From: Lutibacter sp. A64
Lineage (GTDB): Bacteria; Bacteroidota; Bacteroidia; Flavobacteriales; Flavobacteriaceae
Assembly (NCBI RefSeq): GCF_022429565.1
Contig: NZ_CP092487.1
Coordinates: 3,924,001 to 3,988,000 of the forward strand
Direction of reading: 5' to 3'
DNA length: 64,000 nt
Part shown: positions 27,852-37,304 of the stretch, piece by piece
Numbering within the stretch: the first letter of the stretch is position 1
Layout: each line of letters begins with the position of its first letter
The notes under the pieces: generated by a model
Seen by the model: the letters and a program-made list of their open reading frames with translations, nothing else
Told to the model about the DNA's origin: nothing
The model's database searches: none
Position numbers and translations under genes: made by a program

Positions 27852-29486
27852 CTATGCTAGCATAGTAACTGGATTTTCAATATATTGTTTTAATGTTTGT
27901 AAAAATGCTGCGCCAGTAGCACCATCAACAGTTCTATGGTCACAAGCTAAAGTTACTTTCATTGTGTTTCCAACTACAATTTCACCATTTTTCACAACAG
28001 GTTTTTGAATAATTGCACCTACTGATAAAATTGCTGAATTTGGTTGATTTATAATTGAAGTAAATTCTGAAATACCAAACATACCTAAGTTAGAAACTGT
28101 AAAAGTGCTTCCTTCCATTTCAGCAGGAGTTAACTTTTTGTTTTTAGCTTTAATAGCTTTGTCTTTTACTTCAGCTCCAATTTGTGTTAAGCTTTTTTGA
28201 TCTGTAAAAGGAATTACAGGAACTAATAAACCATCTTCAACGGCAACTGCAACACCTACATTTACGTGATGATTTATACGTGTTTTATCGTCAAACCATT
28301 GAGAGTTTACTTGTGGATGTTTTTTTAGTGCCATTGCACTAGCTTTTACAACCATATCGTTAAATGAAACCTTAGTATCAGGAATTTCATTAATTACTTT
28401 ACGAGATGCAATTGCATTATCCATGTTAATTTCTAACATTAAATAGTAATGCGGTGCAGTAAATTTAGATTCACCTAATCTGCGCGCTATAGTTTTACGC
28501 ATTTGAGAGTTTTTAGTTTCTTCGAAACTTTCTTCACCCATTGCTATAACTGGAGCGGCTGCAGCTGCAGGTGCGGCAGCAGTTACTGGAACGTAATTTT
28601 CAATATCTTGTTTTACAATTCGTCCATTATCACCTGTACCAACAACATGTGCTAAATTTATTCCTTTTTCTGCAGCTATTTTTTTAGCCAATGGTGAGGC
28701 TACAATTTTTCCTGTATTTACAACTGGTTGTTGTACTGCAGCAGCAACTGCGGTTTGTGGTGCAGCAGCGGCTGGTGTGCTTGTAGCTGCAGGTTTTGCA
28801 GCAACTTCTTTTGTTTCAGTAGCGGCAGGAGCTTTTTCTGTAGATCCGCTGGTTTTAAAATTAGAAACAACAGCAGTCACATCTGTTCCGGCTTCACCAA
28901 TAATAGCTAATAAAGAATCAACTGGAGCATTTTCACCTTCTTCTAAACCTACATATAGTAAGGTTCCTTCATTAAAAGATTCGAATTCCATAGTTGCTTT
29001 GTCAGTTTCAATTTCAGCAAGGATATCTCCTTCTGAAACTTTATCTCCAACTTTTTTTAACCAAGTAGCTACAGTTCCGTCTGTCATAGTATCACTTAAA
29101 CGAGGCATTGTAACAACAGCAATATTGTCTGGAATTACAAAAGCATCTGTAGCAGGTTTAGTTTCTGCTGGTGTTGCAACTTCTTCTTTTGCTTCAGGAG
29201 TTGCTTGTTTAGGAGCATCTCCAGCTAATAAAGCAGTAATGTCTTCACCTTTTTCACCAATAATAGCGATTAAGGAATCAACAGGGGCAGTTTCACCTTC
29301 TTGTAATCCTATATGAAGTAAATAACCTTCGCTAAAAGATTCGAATTCCATTGTAGCTTTATCAGTTTCAATTTCAGCAAGGATATCACCTTCTTCAACT
29401 TTGTCTCCTACTTTTTTTAACCACTGTGCTACAACTCCTTCAGTCATTGTATCACTTAAACGTGGCATTGTAATTATTTCAGCCAT
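27852..29486 (-). CDS. pdhC: Pyruvate dehydrogenase E2, dihydrolipoamide acetyltransferase
   Basis: A 544-residue core subunit of pyruvate dehydrogenase. It has two lipoyl domains with lipoyl lysines at K43 and K163, both in EIETDKATMEFES, joined by Ala/Pro/Thr-rich linkers. A peripheral-subunit-binding domain (about 262-300, VASPLAKKIAAEKGINL) and the acetyltransferase domain (about 320-544) follow, with the catalytic His near 517 in CDHRTVDGATGAAFL. It abuts pdhA directly, with no intervening base. The two lipoyl repeats are very similar even at DNA level. Confidence 0.95.
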   Translation of the reverse strand: MAEIITMPRLSDTMTEGVVAQWLKKVGDKVEEGDILAEIETDKATMEFESFSEGYLLHIGLQEGETAPVDSLIAIIGEKGEDITALLAGDAPKQATPEAKEEVATPAETKPATDAFVIPDNIAVVTMPRLSDTMTDGTVATWLKKVGDKVSEGDILAEIETDKATMEFESFNEGTLLYVGLEEGENAPVDSLLAIIGEAGTDVTAVVSNFKTSGSTEKAPAATETKEVAAKPAATSTPAAAAPQTAVAAAVQQPVVNTGKIVASPLAKKIAAEKGINLAHVVGTGDNGRIVKQDIENYVPVTAAAPAAAAAPVIAMGEESFEETKNSQMRKTIARRLGESKFTAPHYYLMLEINMDNAIASRKVINEIPDTKVSFNDMVVKASAMALKKHPQVNSQWFDDKTRINHHVNVGVAVAVEDGLLVPVIPFTDQKSLTQIGAEVKDKAIKAKNKKLTPAEMEGSTFTVSNLGMFGISEFTSIINQPNSAILSVGAIIQKPVVKNGEIVVGNTMKVTLACDHRTVDGATGAAFLQTLKQYIENPVTMLA

Positions 29487-30479
29487 TTATTTATGTTTTA
29501 AAAAAGGGTAATTTTCTTGTTCGTAAACCATATCGTATAATTGCTGTGTTTCTGGGAATGGAGATTCTTCGGCAAATTTTTGACATTCAGAAACTTTGTC
29601 TTTCACTTCTTTGTCCCAAGCTTTAATTTCATCTTCCGTAGCATATTTTTTAGATTTAATAATGTCTAAAACTTGTGTAATTGGATCAATTTTACGGTAT
29701 TCGTTTACTTCTTCTTTAGTTCTATAGTGTTGAGCATCACTCATAGAGTGTCCTCTATATCTATATGTTTTAATATCTAAAAGCGTTGGTCCATCACCTC
29801 TTCTTGCACGTTCAATAGCTTCTTCCATTGCTTCTGCAACTTTAACAGGATTCATACCATCTACTGGTCCACAAGGCATTTCGTAACCTAAACCAAGTTT
29901 CCAAATATCTTCGTGATTAGCAGTTCTTTCTACTGAAGTACCCATTGCATAACCATTGTTTTCACAAATAAATACTACAGGAAGTTTCCAGTTAATGGCC
30001 ATGTTGAATGTTTCGTGTAAAGAACCTTGACGTGCAGCTCCATCACCAAAATAAGTTAATGTAACTCCATCTCTTTCATTGTATTTATCAGCAAAAGCTA
30101 ATCCAGCACCTAAAGGTATTTGACCACCTACAATACCGTGACCACCATAAAAATTATGTTCAGGAGAAAAAATATGCATAGAACCACCCATTCCTTTTGA
30201 TGTTCCAGTTACTTTTCCTAATAATTCAGCCATAATTTTTTTAGGATCAACGCCTAAACCAATTGGTTGTACATGGTTACGATAAGCTGTAATAATTTTA
30301 TCGTTTTCCTTCATTACATGTAATGCACCTGCTAATACTGCTTCCTGACCATTGTACAAATGTAGGAAACCTCTCACTTTTTGTTGGATATATAAAGCAG
30401 CTAACTTGTCTTCAAATTTTCTCCAAAATAGCATGTCTTTATACCAATTGATATAAGTTTCTTTGGTTATTTTTTTCAT
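29487..30479 (-). CDS. pdhA: Pyruvate dehydrogenase E1 component subunit alpha
   Basis: A 330-residue E1 alpha subunit that binds thiamine diphosphate and decarboxylates pyruvate. The TPP motif GDGAARQGSLHETFNMA through FICENN is intact, as is the phosphorylation-loop-like YRYRGHSMSD. The ATG at 30479 (MKKITKETYINWYKDM) is chosen; a TTG 36 nt upstream lies inside the -7 box. It is co-transcribed with pdhC. The E1 beta gene is not adjacent and must lie elsewhere. The branched-chain E1 alpha family is related, but the pdhC partnership settles the call. Confidence 0.94.
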   Translation of the reverse strand: MKKITKETYINWYKDMLFWRKFEDKLAALYIQQKVRGFLHLYNGQEAVLAGALHVMKENDKIITAYRNHVQPIGLGVDPKKIMAELLGKVTGTSKGMGGSMHIFSPEHNFYGGHGIVGGQIPLGAGLAFADKYNERDGVTLTYFGDGAARQGSLHETFNMAINWKLPVVFICENNGYAMGTSVERTANHEDIWKLGLGYEMPCGPVDGMNPVKVAEAMEEAIERARRGDGPTLLDIKTYRYRGHSMSDAQHYRTKEEVNEYRKIDPITQVLDIIKSKKYATEDEIKAWDKEVKDKVSECQKFAEESPFPETQQLYDMVYEQENYPFLKHK

Positions 30480-30512
30480 TTCCGATTGAGATATTATATT
30501 TATACCGAGGTG

Positions 30513-30520
30513 CAAAAGTA
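30513..30520 (-). promoter_or_regulatory. -7 box of pdhA-pdhC
   Basis: Reads TACTTTTG on the minus strand, matching TAnnTTTG, 33 nt before the pdhA ATG. Confidence 0.55.
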
Positions 30521-30609
30521 CTATTTTGCTTAATAGAATAAAAATATGTTTAAATATTTTTTACAATTATGTTTCTGATATAAAAATAAAAGTTATTATT
30601 ATAGTTTTT

Positions 30610-33459
30610 TTATGCATCTATATAGTCTTCAATAGGGTTGCATGAACAAATTAAGTTTCTATCTCCATAAGCGTCATCAACCCTTCTTACTGAAGGCCAA
30701 AATTTATTTTCTTTTAGATAAGGTAAAGGAAACGCAGCATGTTGGCGTGTGTATGGGTAGTTCCATTCATCTGCCGTTAGCATTTCTTGTGTATGTGGTG
30801 AATTTTTAAGTGCGCAATTTGTGTCTCCACTTTTTAATGCATCAATTTCAGCTTTAATATTTATTAAAGCATCACAAAAGCGGTCTAATTCTGCTTTGTT
30901 TTCACTTTCTGTAGGTTCTATCATTAAAGTTCCGGCTACTGGGAAAGATACTGTTGGGGCATGATAGCCATAATCCATTAATCTTTTAGCAACGTCGGTA
31001 ACTTCAATTCCTTTTTCTTTAAATTCTCTAAAGTCAACAATCATTTCGTGTGCTGCAAAACCATTTTCACCAGTGTATAAAATGCTGTATTCTTTTTCTA
31101 AACGAGCTTTTACATAATTTGCATTTAAAATAGCGTTTATTGTTGCTTGTTTTAAACCGCCAGTTCCTAGCATTTTTATGTAGCTATAAGAAATAAGTAA
31201 TACCAATGCAGAGCCCCAAGGAGCTGAAGATACAGCTGTTATAGGTGATTTACCTCCTGTAGGTATAATTGGGTTTGATGGTAAAAAAGGAGCTAAATGT
31301 TCTACAACACATATTGGTCCAACTCCAGGTCCACCACCTCCATGAGGAATGGCAAAAGTTTTGTGTAAATTTAAATGACAAACATCGGCGCCAATTGTAG
31401 CTGGGTTTGTTAATCCAACTTGGGCATTCATATTTGCTCCATCCATATAAACTTGTCCGCCACGTTCATGTATAATTTGTGTAATTTCTTTAATGGTACT
31501 TTCAAACACTCCGTGGGTAGACGGGTAGGTAACCATTAAAGCTGCTAAATTATCTTTATGAAGTTCTGCTTTAGCTCTTAAATCTTCTACATCAATATTT
31601 CCTTCAGCAGTAGATTTTGTTACAACTACTTTCATACCAGCCATTACTGCCGATGCAGGATTTGTACCATGTGCCGATGCAGGAATAATACAGATGTTTC
31701 TATGAGCTTCGCCTTTAGATTTATGATATGCTTTTATTACTAATAAACCAGTATATTCTCCAGATGCTCCAGAATTTGGTTGTAAAGAAGTAGCGTGAAA
31801 ACCTGTTATTTCGTTTAAGGCATCTTCTAATCCTTTAATAACTTCTTGGTAACCTTGTGCTTGGTCAATTGGAACAAATGGATGCATAACACCCCAATTT
31901 GGCCAGCTTATAGGTAACATTTCTGTTGCTGCATTTAATTTCATAGTACACGATCCTAATGAAATCATTGAATGGTTTAAAGATAAATCTTTACGTTCTA
32001 ATTTTTTTATATAACGCATTAATTCGGTTTCTGAATGGTAGTTTTCAAAAACTTCATTGGTCATAAAAGTTGATGTTCGTGTTAAATTTTCTGGTAAAGA
32101 ATAGTCTTCAATTAGATTTACTGAAATTTTGTCTTTTCCTTCAGCTTCAGCTAAAATTTCTAAAATCTGATTTACATCTTCAATAGAATTTGTTTCATTG
32201 ATAGAAATACTTATTGTTGAATTTGATGCATAATAGAAATTAATGCATTTTTTTTCTGCAATTTCTTTTACTTTTAAAGCATTTGATACTTCTATTAAAA
32301 GCGTATCAAAAAAGAGAGTATTTAATTGTTTTATATTTAAGTTCGCTAACCCCTTGTTTAGAGTAGTAGTTAAATTTTGAATTTTAGTAGCTATATAGGA
32401 CAATCCTTTTGGACCGTGATATACGCCATACATACCAGCCATAACAGCTAAAAGTACCTGAGCAGTACAAATATTTGAAGTTGCTTTTTCGCGTTTTATG
32501 TGTTGCTCACGTGTTTGTAAAGCCATACGCAAGGCTCTATTACCATCTTTATCTTTAGTAATTCCTATAATTCTACCAGGAATTGTTCGTTTGTAAGTTT
32601 TTTTAGTAGCAAAATAACCTGCATGTGGACCACCGTATCCCATAGGGATTCCAAAGCGTTGTGTTGTTCCAACAACAACATCAGCACCCCATTCGCCTGG
32701 AGGTGTTAATAAAGCTAAACTTAATAAATCTGCAGCGGCAACAATTTTTGCATCTACTTTTTTAGCATTTTCTACAAACTCAGTATAATCAAAAATTTGC
32801 CCGCTTTTTGCAGGGTATTGTACAATTCCTCCATAGAATTCTTCTGTAAATTCAAAAGAGGTATGATCTCCAAAAACCAATTCAATTTCTAAAGGAGTTG
32901 CTCTTGTTTTTAAAACATCAATTGTTTGGGGTAACACTTCATTAGAAACAAAAAACTTAACCACCTTCGCTTTTTTTTGTGCTCTAGATCTGGTGTTTAA
33001 TAACATTATCATTGCTTCACCAGCAGCAGTTCCTTCGTCTAATAAAGAAGCATTTGCTAATTCCATTCCGGTAAGATCACTTACCATTGTTTGGAAGTTT
33101 AGTAAAGCTTCTAAACGACCTTGTGCAATCTCAGCTTGGTAAGGTGTGTAGGCAGTATACCATCCTGGATTTTCTAAAATATTTCTTTGAATTACACCAG
33201 GTAAAATTGTTGGGTGATATCCTAAACCAATATAATTTTTAAATAATTTGTTCTTAGTAGCAAGTTCTTGAATATGATTCATATATTCATGTTCACTCAT
33301 TGCTTTTGGCAAATTAAGGTTTTGGGCTAATCTAATATCTGCAGGGATAGTTTTATCTATTAATTCATCTACTGAAGATACTCCAATAGTTTTTACCATT
33401 TCATTTACCTCGCTTTCACTTGGTCCTACGTGTCTTAAAACAAAAGAATCTGTTCTCAT
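30610..33459 (-). CDS. gcvP: Glycine dehydrogenase (decarboxylating), P protein
   Basis: The 949-residue P protein of the glycine cleavage system, which decarboxylates glycine with PLP and passes aminomethyl to lipoyl H protein. It is the single-chain form with fused N- and C-terminal halves. The PLP lysine is K700 in NLHKTFAIPHGGGGPG. The N-terminal half keeps the fold (GTAAGEAMIMLL). Length is typical. It is monocistronic: pdhA starts 130 nt downstream with its own promoter, and gcvT and gcvH are not nearby. I see no glycine riboswitch in its short leader. Confidence 0.96.
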   Translation of the reverse strand: MRTDSFVLRHVGPSESEVNEMVKTIGVSSVDELIDKTIPADIRLAQNLNLPKAMSEHEYMNHIQELATKNKLFKNYIGLGYHPTILPGVIQRNILENPGWYTAYTPYQAEIAQGRLEALLNFQTMVSDLTGMELANASLLDEGTAAGEAMIMLLNTRSRAQKKAKVVKFFVSNEVLPQTIDVLKTRATPLEIELVFGDHTSFEFTEEFYGGIVQYPAKSGQIFDYTEFVENAKKVDAKIVAAADLLSLALLTPPGEWGADVVVGTTQRFGIPMGYGGPHAGYFATKKTYKRTIPGRIIGITKDKDGNRALRMALQTREQHIKREKATSNICTAQVLLAVMAGMYGVYHGPKGLSYIATKIQNLTTTLNKGLANLNIKQLNTLFFDTLLIEVSNALKVKEIAEKKCINFYYASNSTISISINETNSIEDVNQILEILAEAEGKDKISVNLIEDYSLPENLTRTSTFMTNEVFENYHSETELMRYIKKLERKDLSLNHSMISLGSCTMKLNAATEMLPISWPNWGVMHPFVPIDQAQGYQEVIKGLEDALNEITGFHATSLQPNSGASGEYTGLLVIKAYHKSKGEAHRNICIIPASAHGTNPASAVMAGMKVVVTKSTAEGNIDVEDLRAKAELHKDNLAALMVTYPSTHGVFESTIKEITQIIHERGGQVYMDGANMNAQVGLTNPATIGADVCHLNLHKTFAIPHGGGGPGVGPICVVEHLAPFLPSNPIIPTGGKSPITAVSSAPWGSALVLLISYSYIKMLGTGGLKQATINAILNANYVKARLEKEYSILYTGENGFAAHEMIVDFREFKEKGIEVTDVAKRLMDYGYHAPTVSFPVAGTLMIEPTESENKAELDRFCDALINIKAEIDALKSGDTNCALKNSPHTQEMLTADEWNYPYTRQHAAFPLPYLKENKFWPSVRRVDDAYGDRNLICSCNPIEDYIDA

Positions 33460-33491
33460 TTATGTAAAATATTATATAAAAATTATTGCTT

Positions 33492-33499
33492 CAAAAATA
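33492..33499 (-). promoter_or_regulatory. -7 box of gcvP
   Basis: Reads TATTTTTG on the minus strand, matching TAnnTTTG, 32 nt upstream of the gcvP ATG. Confidence 0.5.
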
Positions 33500-33585
33500 C
33501 TTAAAATTAATGCTTCAACATGGTATAATAATCACTAATTTATAATATTTTGTTAACCAAAAAACTTGGGATATTAACAAATAGT

Positions 33586-33593
33586 TACATTTG
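33586..33593 (+). promoter_or_regulatory. -7 box of the UbiA-like gene, nearly leaderless
   Basis: TACATTTG ends 4 nt before the ATG at 33598, with TTG at 33566-33568 in the -33 position (17-bp spacing). The message would begin at or within the start codon. Confidence 0.55.
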
Positions 33594-33597
33594 TTTC

Positions 33598-34434
33598 ATG
33601 AATTATTTAAAAAGATTATTTGATTTTTATATTTTTAGTAACATTCATGTGGCTTTTGCTGGTTTTTGTATTACTAAAATAAGTTTGTTAAATTTTGAAT
33701 ATTCGGAGAATTTAACTCCTTTGTTTGTAGCGCTTTCTATTGTTTTTTCTTATAATTTTATACGATTGTATGAAATTAAATATGAACGACTTAATTGGTT
33801 AAGAAAATGGTTTTTTAATCATAAATTACAGTTGTCAACTTTAGCAGCTATTGCAGTTTTAGGTTTGTCTTATATTGTTTTTTTTACAAACTTTAATAAA
33901 CAAGCCATTTATATATTGCTTCCATTTTTTTTTATGACCTTTTTTTATGTGATTCCTTTGTTTAAAATAGGAAATATTGAAATTTCATTTCGTAATTTTC
34001 CTGCAATAAAAATATGGAGTATTTCAATTGCTTGGGCTGGAATAACAGTTTTATTTCCGTTATTTGAAATAGGGTATGACTTTACAAATACTGTATATAT
34101 AGAATTTTTTCAACGCGTATTATTTATAATTGCAATTACTATTCCTTTTGATATAAGAGATGTAAAAACAGATTCTAAATTATTAAAAACCTTGCCTCAA
34201 TTGGTTGGTGTGCATAATTCTAAATTTATTGGAGTTGGTATTTTAATTGTATTTTTGGGAATTGAATTTTTTAAACAACCAATTTTTAAATCAGAATTAA
34301 TTGTAACAGTTTGTATAGCAATTATTACAACATTATTTTTACTGTTTTCTTCTGAAAATAAATCTAGATATTATACTAGTTTTTGGGTAGAAGCAATACC
34401 TATATTCTGGCTGTTTTTAATTTATTTATTTTAA
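33598..34434 (+). CDS. UbiA-like membrane protein
   Basis: A 278-residue protein with about eight or nine membrane helices. The segment IPFDIRDVKTDSKLLKTLPQLVG resembles the second aspartate motif of UbiA prenyltransferases (D-x-R-D-x-x-x-D). The first aspartate motif (NDxxDxxxD) is absent; the matching place reads YNFIRLYEIKYER, with only Asn53, Glu59 and Glu63. It may be a divergent prenyltransferase or a non-catalytic relative. The ATG at 33598 is supported by a promoter box immediately upstream; an in-frame TTG at 33550 would lie upstream of that box. It is probably co-transcribed with the methyltransferase 29 nt downstream. Confidence 0.7.
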   Translation: MNYLKRLFDFYIFSNIHVAFAGFCITKISLLNFEYSENLTPLFVALSIVFSYNFIRLYEIKYERLNWLRKWFFNHKLQLSTLAAIAVLGLSYIVFFTNFNKQAIYILLPFFFMTFFYVIPLFKIGNIEISFRNFPAIKIWSISIAWAGITVLFPLFEIGYDFTNTVYIEFFQRVLFIIAITIPFDIRDVKTDSKLLKTLPQLVGVHNSKFIGVGILIVFLGIEFFKQPIFKSELIVTVCIAIITTLFLLFSSENKSRYYTSFWVEAIPIFWLFLIYLF

Positions 34435-34463
34435 ACAATTAATATTAGTTATACTATTTTATT

Positions 34464-35270
34464 ATGAAAAACAACAATAAATATTTTGAAGTAAATAACG
34501 ACACATGGAATAAAAAAGTAGGTATTCATTCTAAATCTAAGTTTTATGATGTTGAAGGTTTTAAAAGAGGAAATACCTCATTAAATAACTACGAATTAAA
34601 TGAAGTAGGTAATGTTAAGGGGAAATCGTTATTACATTTACAATGTCATTTTGGACAAGATACTTTGAGTTGGAGTAGGTTAGGAGCTAAGTGTACAGGG
34701 ATAGATTTATCTATTGAAGGAATACTGCTGGCAAGAAAACTCAATAAAGAATTGGGTTTAGATGCCGAGTTTATTGAAAGCAATTTATATGATGTTCCTA
34801 AAAATGTAGGTGGAGAATTTGATATTATTTTTACATCTTATGGTGTAATAGGTTGGTTGCCAGATTTAAAAACTTGGGGAGAAATAATTGCAAGTAAATT
34901 AAAGAAAGGCGGTGTATTTTACTTGGTAGAGTTTCATCCTATAATTTGGATGTATAATTTTTTAGAAACACCACCTAAATTAACATACCCTTACCAGACT
35001 AGTAATGTAATTTATGAAGAATATAAAGGTACTTATGCAGATAATAAAGCTAAAATAATAAGTAAAGAGTATGGTTGGAATCACGGTTTAGGTGAAGTAG
35101 TTTCTGCTTTAACATCTGCTGGTTTAAGTATTGATTTTTTACATGAATTTGAAAAATCGCCATACAATATATTTCCAGAAATGGAAGCTACAGAAGAAGG
35201 TATGTTTCTTTTAAAAAAAGAACAGCGAAAGTTTCCTTTGGTATATTCTGTGCGTGCTGTAAAAAAATAA
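34464..35270 (+). CDS. Class I SAM-dependent methyltransferase
   Basis: A 268-residue Rossmann methyltransferase. SAM motif I is SLLHLQCHFGQDTLSWSRLG, with the acidic end of strand 2 in CTGIDLS. DIIFTSYGVIGWLPDL follows as motif II/III. No membrane segment or extra domain is visible, and the substrate is unknown. It lies 29 nt after the UbiA-like gene and is followed by a strong terminator, so the two probably form a bicistronic unit. A quinone-type substrate is conceivable given that neighbour, but nothing in the sequence shows it. Confidence 0.85.
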   Translation: MKNNNKYFEVNNDTWNKKVGIHSKSKFYDVEGFKRGNTSLNNYELNEVGNVKGKSLLHLQCHFGQDTLSWSRLGAKCTGIDLSIEGILLARKLNKELGLDAEFIESNLYDVPKNVGGEFDIIFTSYGVIGWLPDLKTWGEIIASKLKKGGVFYLVEFHPIIWMYNFLETPPKLTYPYQTSNVIYEEYKGTYADNKAKIISKEYGWNHGLGEVVSALTSAGLSIDFLHEFEKSPYNIFPEMEATEEGMFLLKKEQRKFPLVYSVRAVKK

Positions 35271-35315
35271 AACTGTCTGAAGCGCAATAAAAGTGTTGCG
35301 TTCTAGACAGTTTTT
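35270..35315. terminator. Terminator between convergent genes
   Basis: The outer stem AAACTGTCT (35270-35278) with AGACAGTTT (35305-35313) continues through an internal loop into CGCAA/TTGCG, and a T tract follows. It ends the methyltransferase transcript and can also work for the minus-strand gene ending at 35338. Confidence 0.82.
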
Positions 35316-35337
35316 GTATATTGTAAAGAGTTAATTT

Positions 35338-36111
35338 TTAACCTAATAGCTTTTCAATTTTTTCTCTTTCTTCTTCAGCTAAAGCACCATCAACTAAAAT
35401 TCTACCACTGTGCTCGTCTGTAATAATTTTTTTACGACTCGCAATTTCAACCTGTCTTTGAGGTGGAATTGTAAAGAAAGATCCTCCAGAAGCTCCTCTT
35501 TCAATCGAAACAACAGCTAATCCATTTTTTACAGATGAACGAATTCTTCTATAAGCTTTTAATAAATTATCGTCGATTGATTCTGAGTATTCTTCAGATT
35601 TTTTAAGTAATAATTCTTCTTCTTTTGCTGTATCACCCATAATATCGTTTAACTCAGCAGCTTTATGTTTTAATAAATCTTCTTGTTTTGCAATATTTTC
35701 TTTAGTAGAATTAATTACTTCGTTTTTTTGTTCAATTTGAGCTTTAAACTCTTTAATTCTTTTTTCAGCTAATTCAATTTCTAGTTCTTGGTATTCAGTT
35801 TCTTTACTTAAAGAGTTAAATTCTCTGTTGTTACGAACCTTTTTTTGTTGTTCGGCATATTTCTTTAATAAAGATTTAGCTTCGTCAATTATATTTTTTT
35901 TGGCAGAAATTTCATCTTTTAAATTTGAAATATCTCCATCTAAATTAGAAAGTCTTTTATTTAAACCAACAATTTCATCTTCTAAATCTTCAATTTCTAA
36001 AGGTAATTCACCTCGAACATTCTTAATTTCATCAACTCTTGAATCAATTAATTGTAAGTCGTAAAGTGCTCTTAATTTTTCTTCAACAGTAACTTCTTTC
36101 TTTTTAGCCAT
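35338..36111 (-). CDS. Coiled-coil protein related to C4 zinc-ribbon family, cysteines lost
   Basis: A 257-residue protein with a long coiled coil (about 25-185) and a C-terminal domain matching the zf-RING_7 family often annotated as zinc-ribbon regulatory proteins. The family usually has two CxxC knuckles; here the places read GASGGSFFTIPPQ and ITDEHSGRILVD, and the whole protein has no cysteine. It cannot bind zinc in the usual way. The ATG at 36111 (MAKKKEVTVEEKL) is one base after the nif3-like stop, so it is co-transcribed with that gene. Function unknown. Confidence 0.82.
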   Translation of the reverse strand: MAKKKEVTVEEKLRALYDLQLIDSRVDEIKNVRGELPLEIEDLEDEIVGLNKRLSNLDGDISNLKDEISAKKNIIDEAKSLLKKYAEQQKKVRNNREFNSLSKETEYQELEIELAEKRIKEFKAQIEQKNEVINSTKENIAKQEDLLKHKAAELNDIMGDTAKEEELLLKKSEEYSESIDDNLLKAYRRIRSSVKNGLAVVSIERGASGGSFFTIPPQRQVEIASRKKIITDEHSGRILVDGALAEEEREKIEKLLG

Positions 36112-36112
36112 A

Positions 36113-37207
36113 TTATAAGTAATAAATTGGATTTGTGTTTTTTTTCGATAAAATGATTGCAAAATTAGGAAATTTTTTTGTAAGTAGCTCTACTAAAAGA
36201 TTTTTTGTGAACTGTTCACTCTCATAATGACCAATATCTGCAATAATTAGTTTGTTTTCTGCTTTGTAAAATTCGTGATATTTTATATCAGCTGTAATAT
36301 AAATATCTGCGTTAGCGTTTATGGCATTGTTTATAGCAAAACTTCCAGAACCTCCTAGAACAGCTACTTTTTTAATTGGTTTGTTTAATAGAGCAGAATG
36401 TCTAATGCCTTTTGCTTGCATTGTTTTTTTAAGGAAATTTAAAAAATTGGTTTCAGACTGTTCTTCAGTTAATTCACCTATCATTCCCATACCAATTTCT
36501 TGATTTATATTTTCTAAGGAAACAATATCATATGCAACTTCCTCATATGGATGAATTTCAAAAAGTGCTTTTAAGATAGATTTTTCAAGATGTTTTTCAA
36601 AAATAACACTAATAAATGTTTCATTTTCTGTGTGAAGCTTTCCTTTTTCTCCAATTACAGGGTTAGAATTTTCATTGCCTTTGTAAGTGCCGTAGCCATC
36701 GGTATTATAACTGCAGTTATCGTAGTTTCCTATATTTCCTGCTCCGGCTTTAAAGAGTGCCGTTCTAACTTCATCTGCATTTTCTAACGGTGCATAGGTT
36801 GTTAATTTTTTTATTGTATTTTTTTGAGGAATTAGAATCTTTCTATTTTTTAAACCTAAAACATCACAGATTTTTGCATTAACACCGTTAAAAGAATTGT
36901 CTAGAGCTGTGTGCATTGCATAAATAGCAATGTCATTTTTAATAGCTTTTAAAACAACGCGTTCTACATAATTATTACCGTTTATTTTCTTTAACCCCGA
37001 AAAGATTATAGGATGAAAGCTAACAATTAAATTGCAATTTTGCTCAATTGCTTCATCTACAACATTTTCTAAAGTATCTAATGTAACTAAAACACCAGAA
37101 ACTTTAGTGGTGTAATTTCCAATTAGTAGGCCTACATTATCAAAACCTTCGGCGTAATTTAAAGGGGCAAATTCTTCAATACAATTTGTAATATCTTTAA
37201 TAGTCAT
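36113..37207 (-). CDS. Nif3-like dinuclear metal-centre protein (YqfO type)
   Basis: A 364-residue member of the Nif3/YbgI family. The N-terminal half carries the metal-binding elements EGFDNVGLLIG, SFHPIIF and MHTALDN. A central insert (about 130-235) matches the PII-like domain of the YqfO subfamily (LHTENETFISVIFEKHLEKSI region, IHPYEEVAYDI). The C-terminal part closes the metal site (VAVLGGSGSF ... ITADIKYHEFYKA ... DIGHYESE). Proposed roles include GTP cyclohydrolase-like or hydrolase activity, but the physiological function is unsettled. It is first in a pair with the cysteine-free zinc-ribbon relative. Confidence 0.9.
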   Translation of the reverse strand: MTIKDITNCIEEFAPLNYAEGFDNVGLLIGNYTTKVSGVLVTLDTLENVVDEAIEQNCNLIVSFHPIIFSGLKKINGNNYVERVVLKAIKNDIAIYAMHTALDNSFNGVNAKICDVLGLKNRKILIPQKNTIKKLTTYAPLENADEVRTALFKAGAGNIGNYDNCSYNTDGYGTYKGNENSNPVIGEKGKLHTENETFISVIFEKHLEKSILKALFEIHPYEEVAYDIVSLENINQEIGMGMIGELTEEQSETNFLNFLKKTMQAKGIRHSALLNKPIKKVAVLGGSGSFAINNAINANADIYITADIKYHEFYKAENKLIIADIGHYESEQFTKNLLVELLTKKFPNFAIILSKKNTNPIYYL

Positions 37208-37291
37208 AATTTAATTGGTAAAGTTAGAACAAAGATAAATTTTACGCTATAAAGTTAAAGTTTTAATGTGTAAAAATTATAATTTGTTTTG

Positions 37292-37299
37292 TATTTTCG
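37292..37299 (+). promoter_or_regulatory. -7-like box of lpxK-punA, nearly leaderless
   Basis: TATTTTCG, one base off TAnnTTTG, ends 5 nt before the ATG at 37305. Confidence 0.4.
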
Positions 37300-37304
37300 C
37301 TTTC

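Noticed and set aside
28777-29316. 179-codon plus-strand frame within pdhC
   Set aside because: Low-complexity reverse image of the duplicated lipoyl domains and Ala/Pro linkers; no independent signals.
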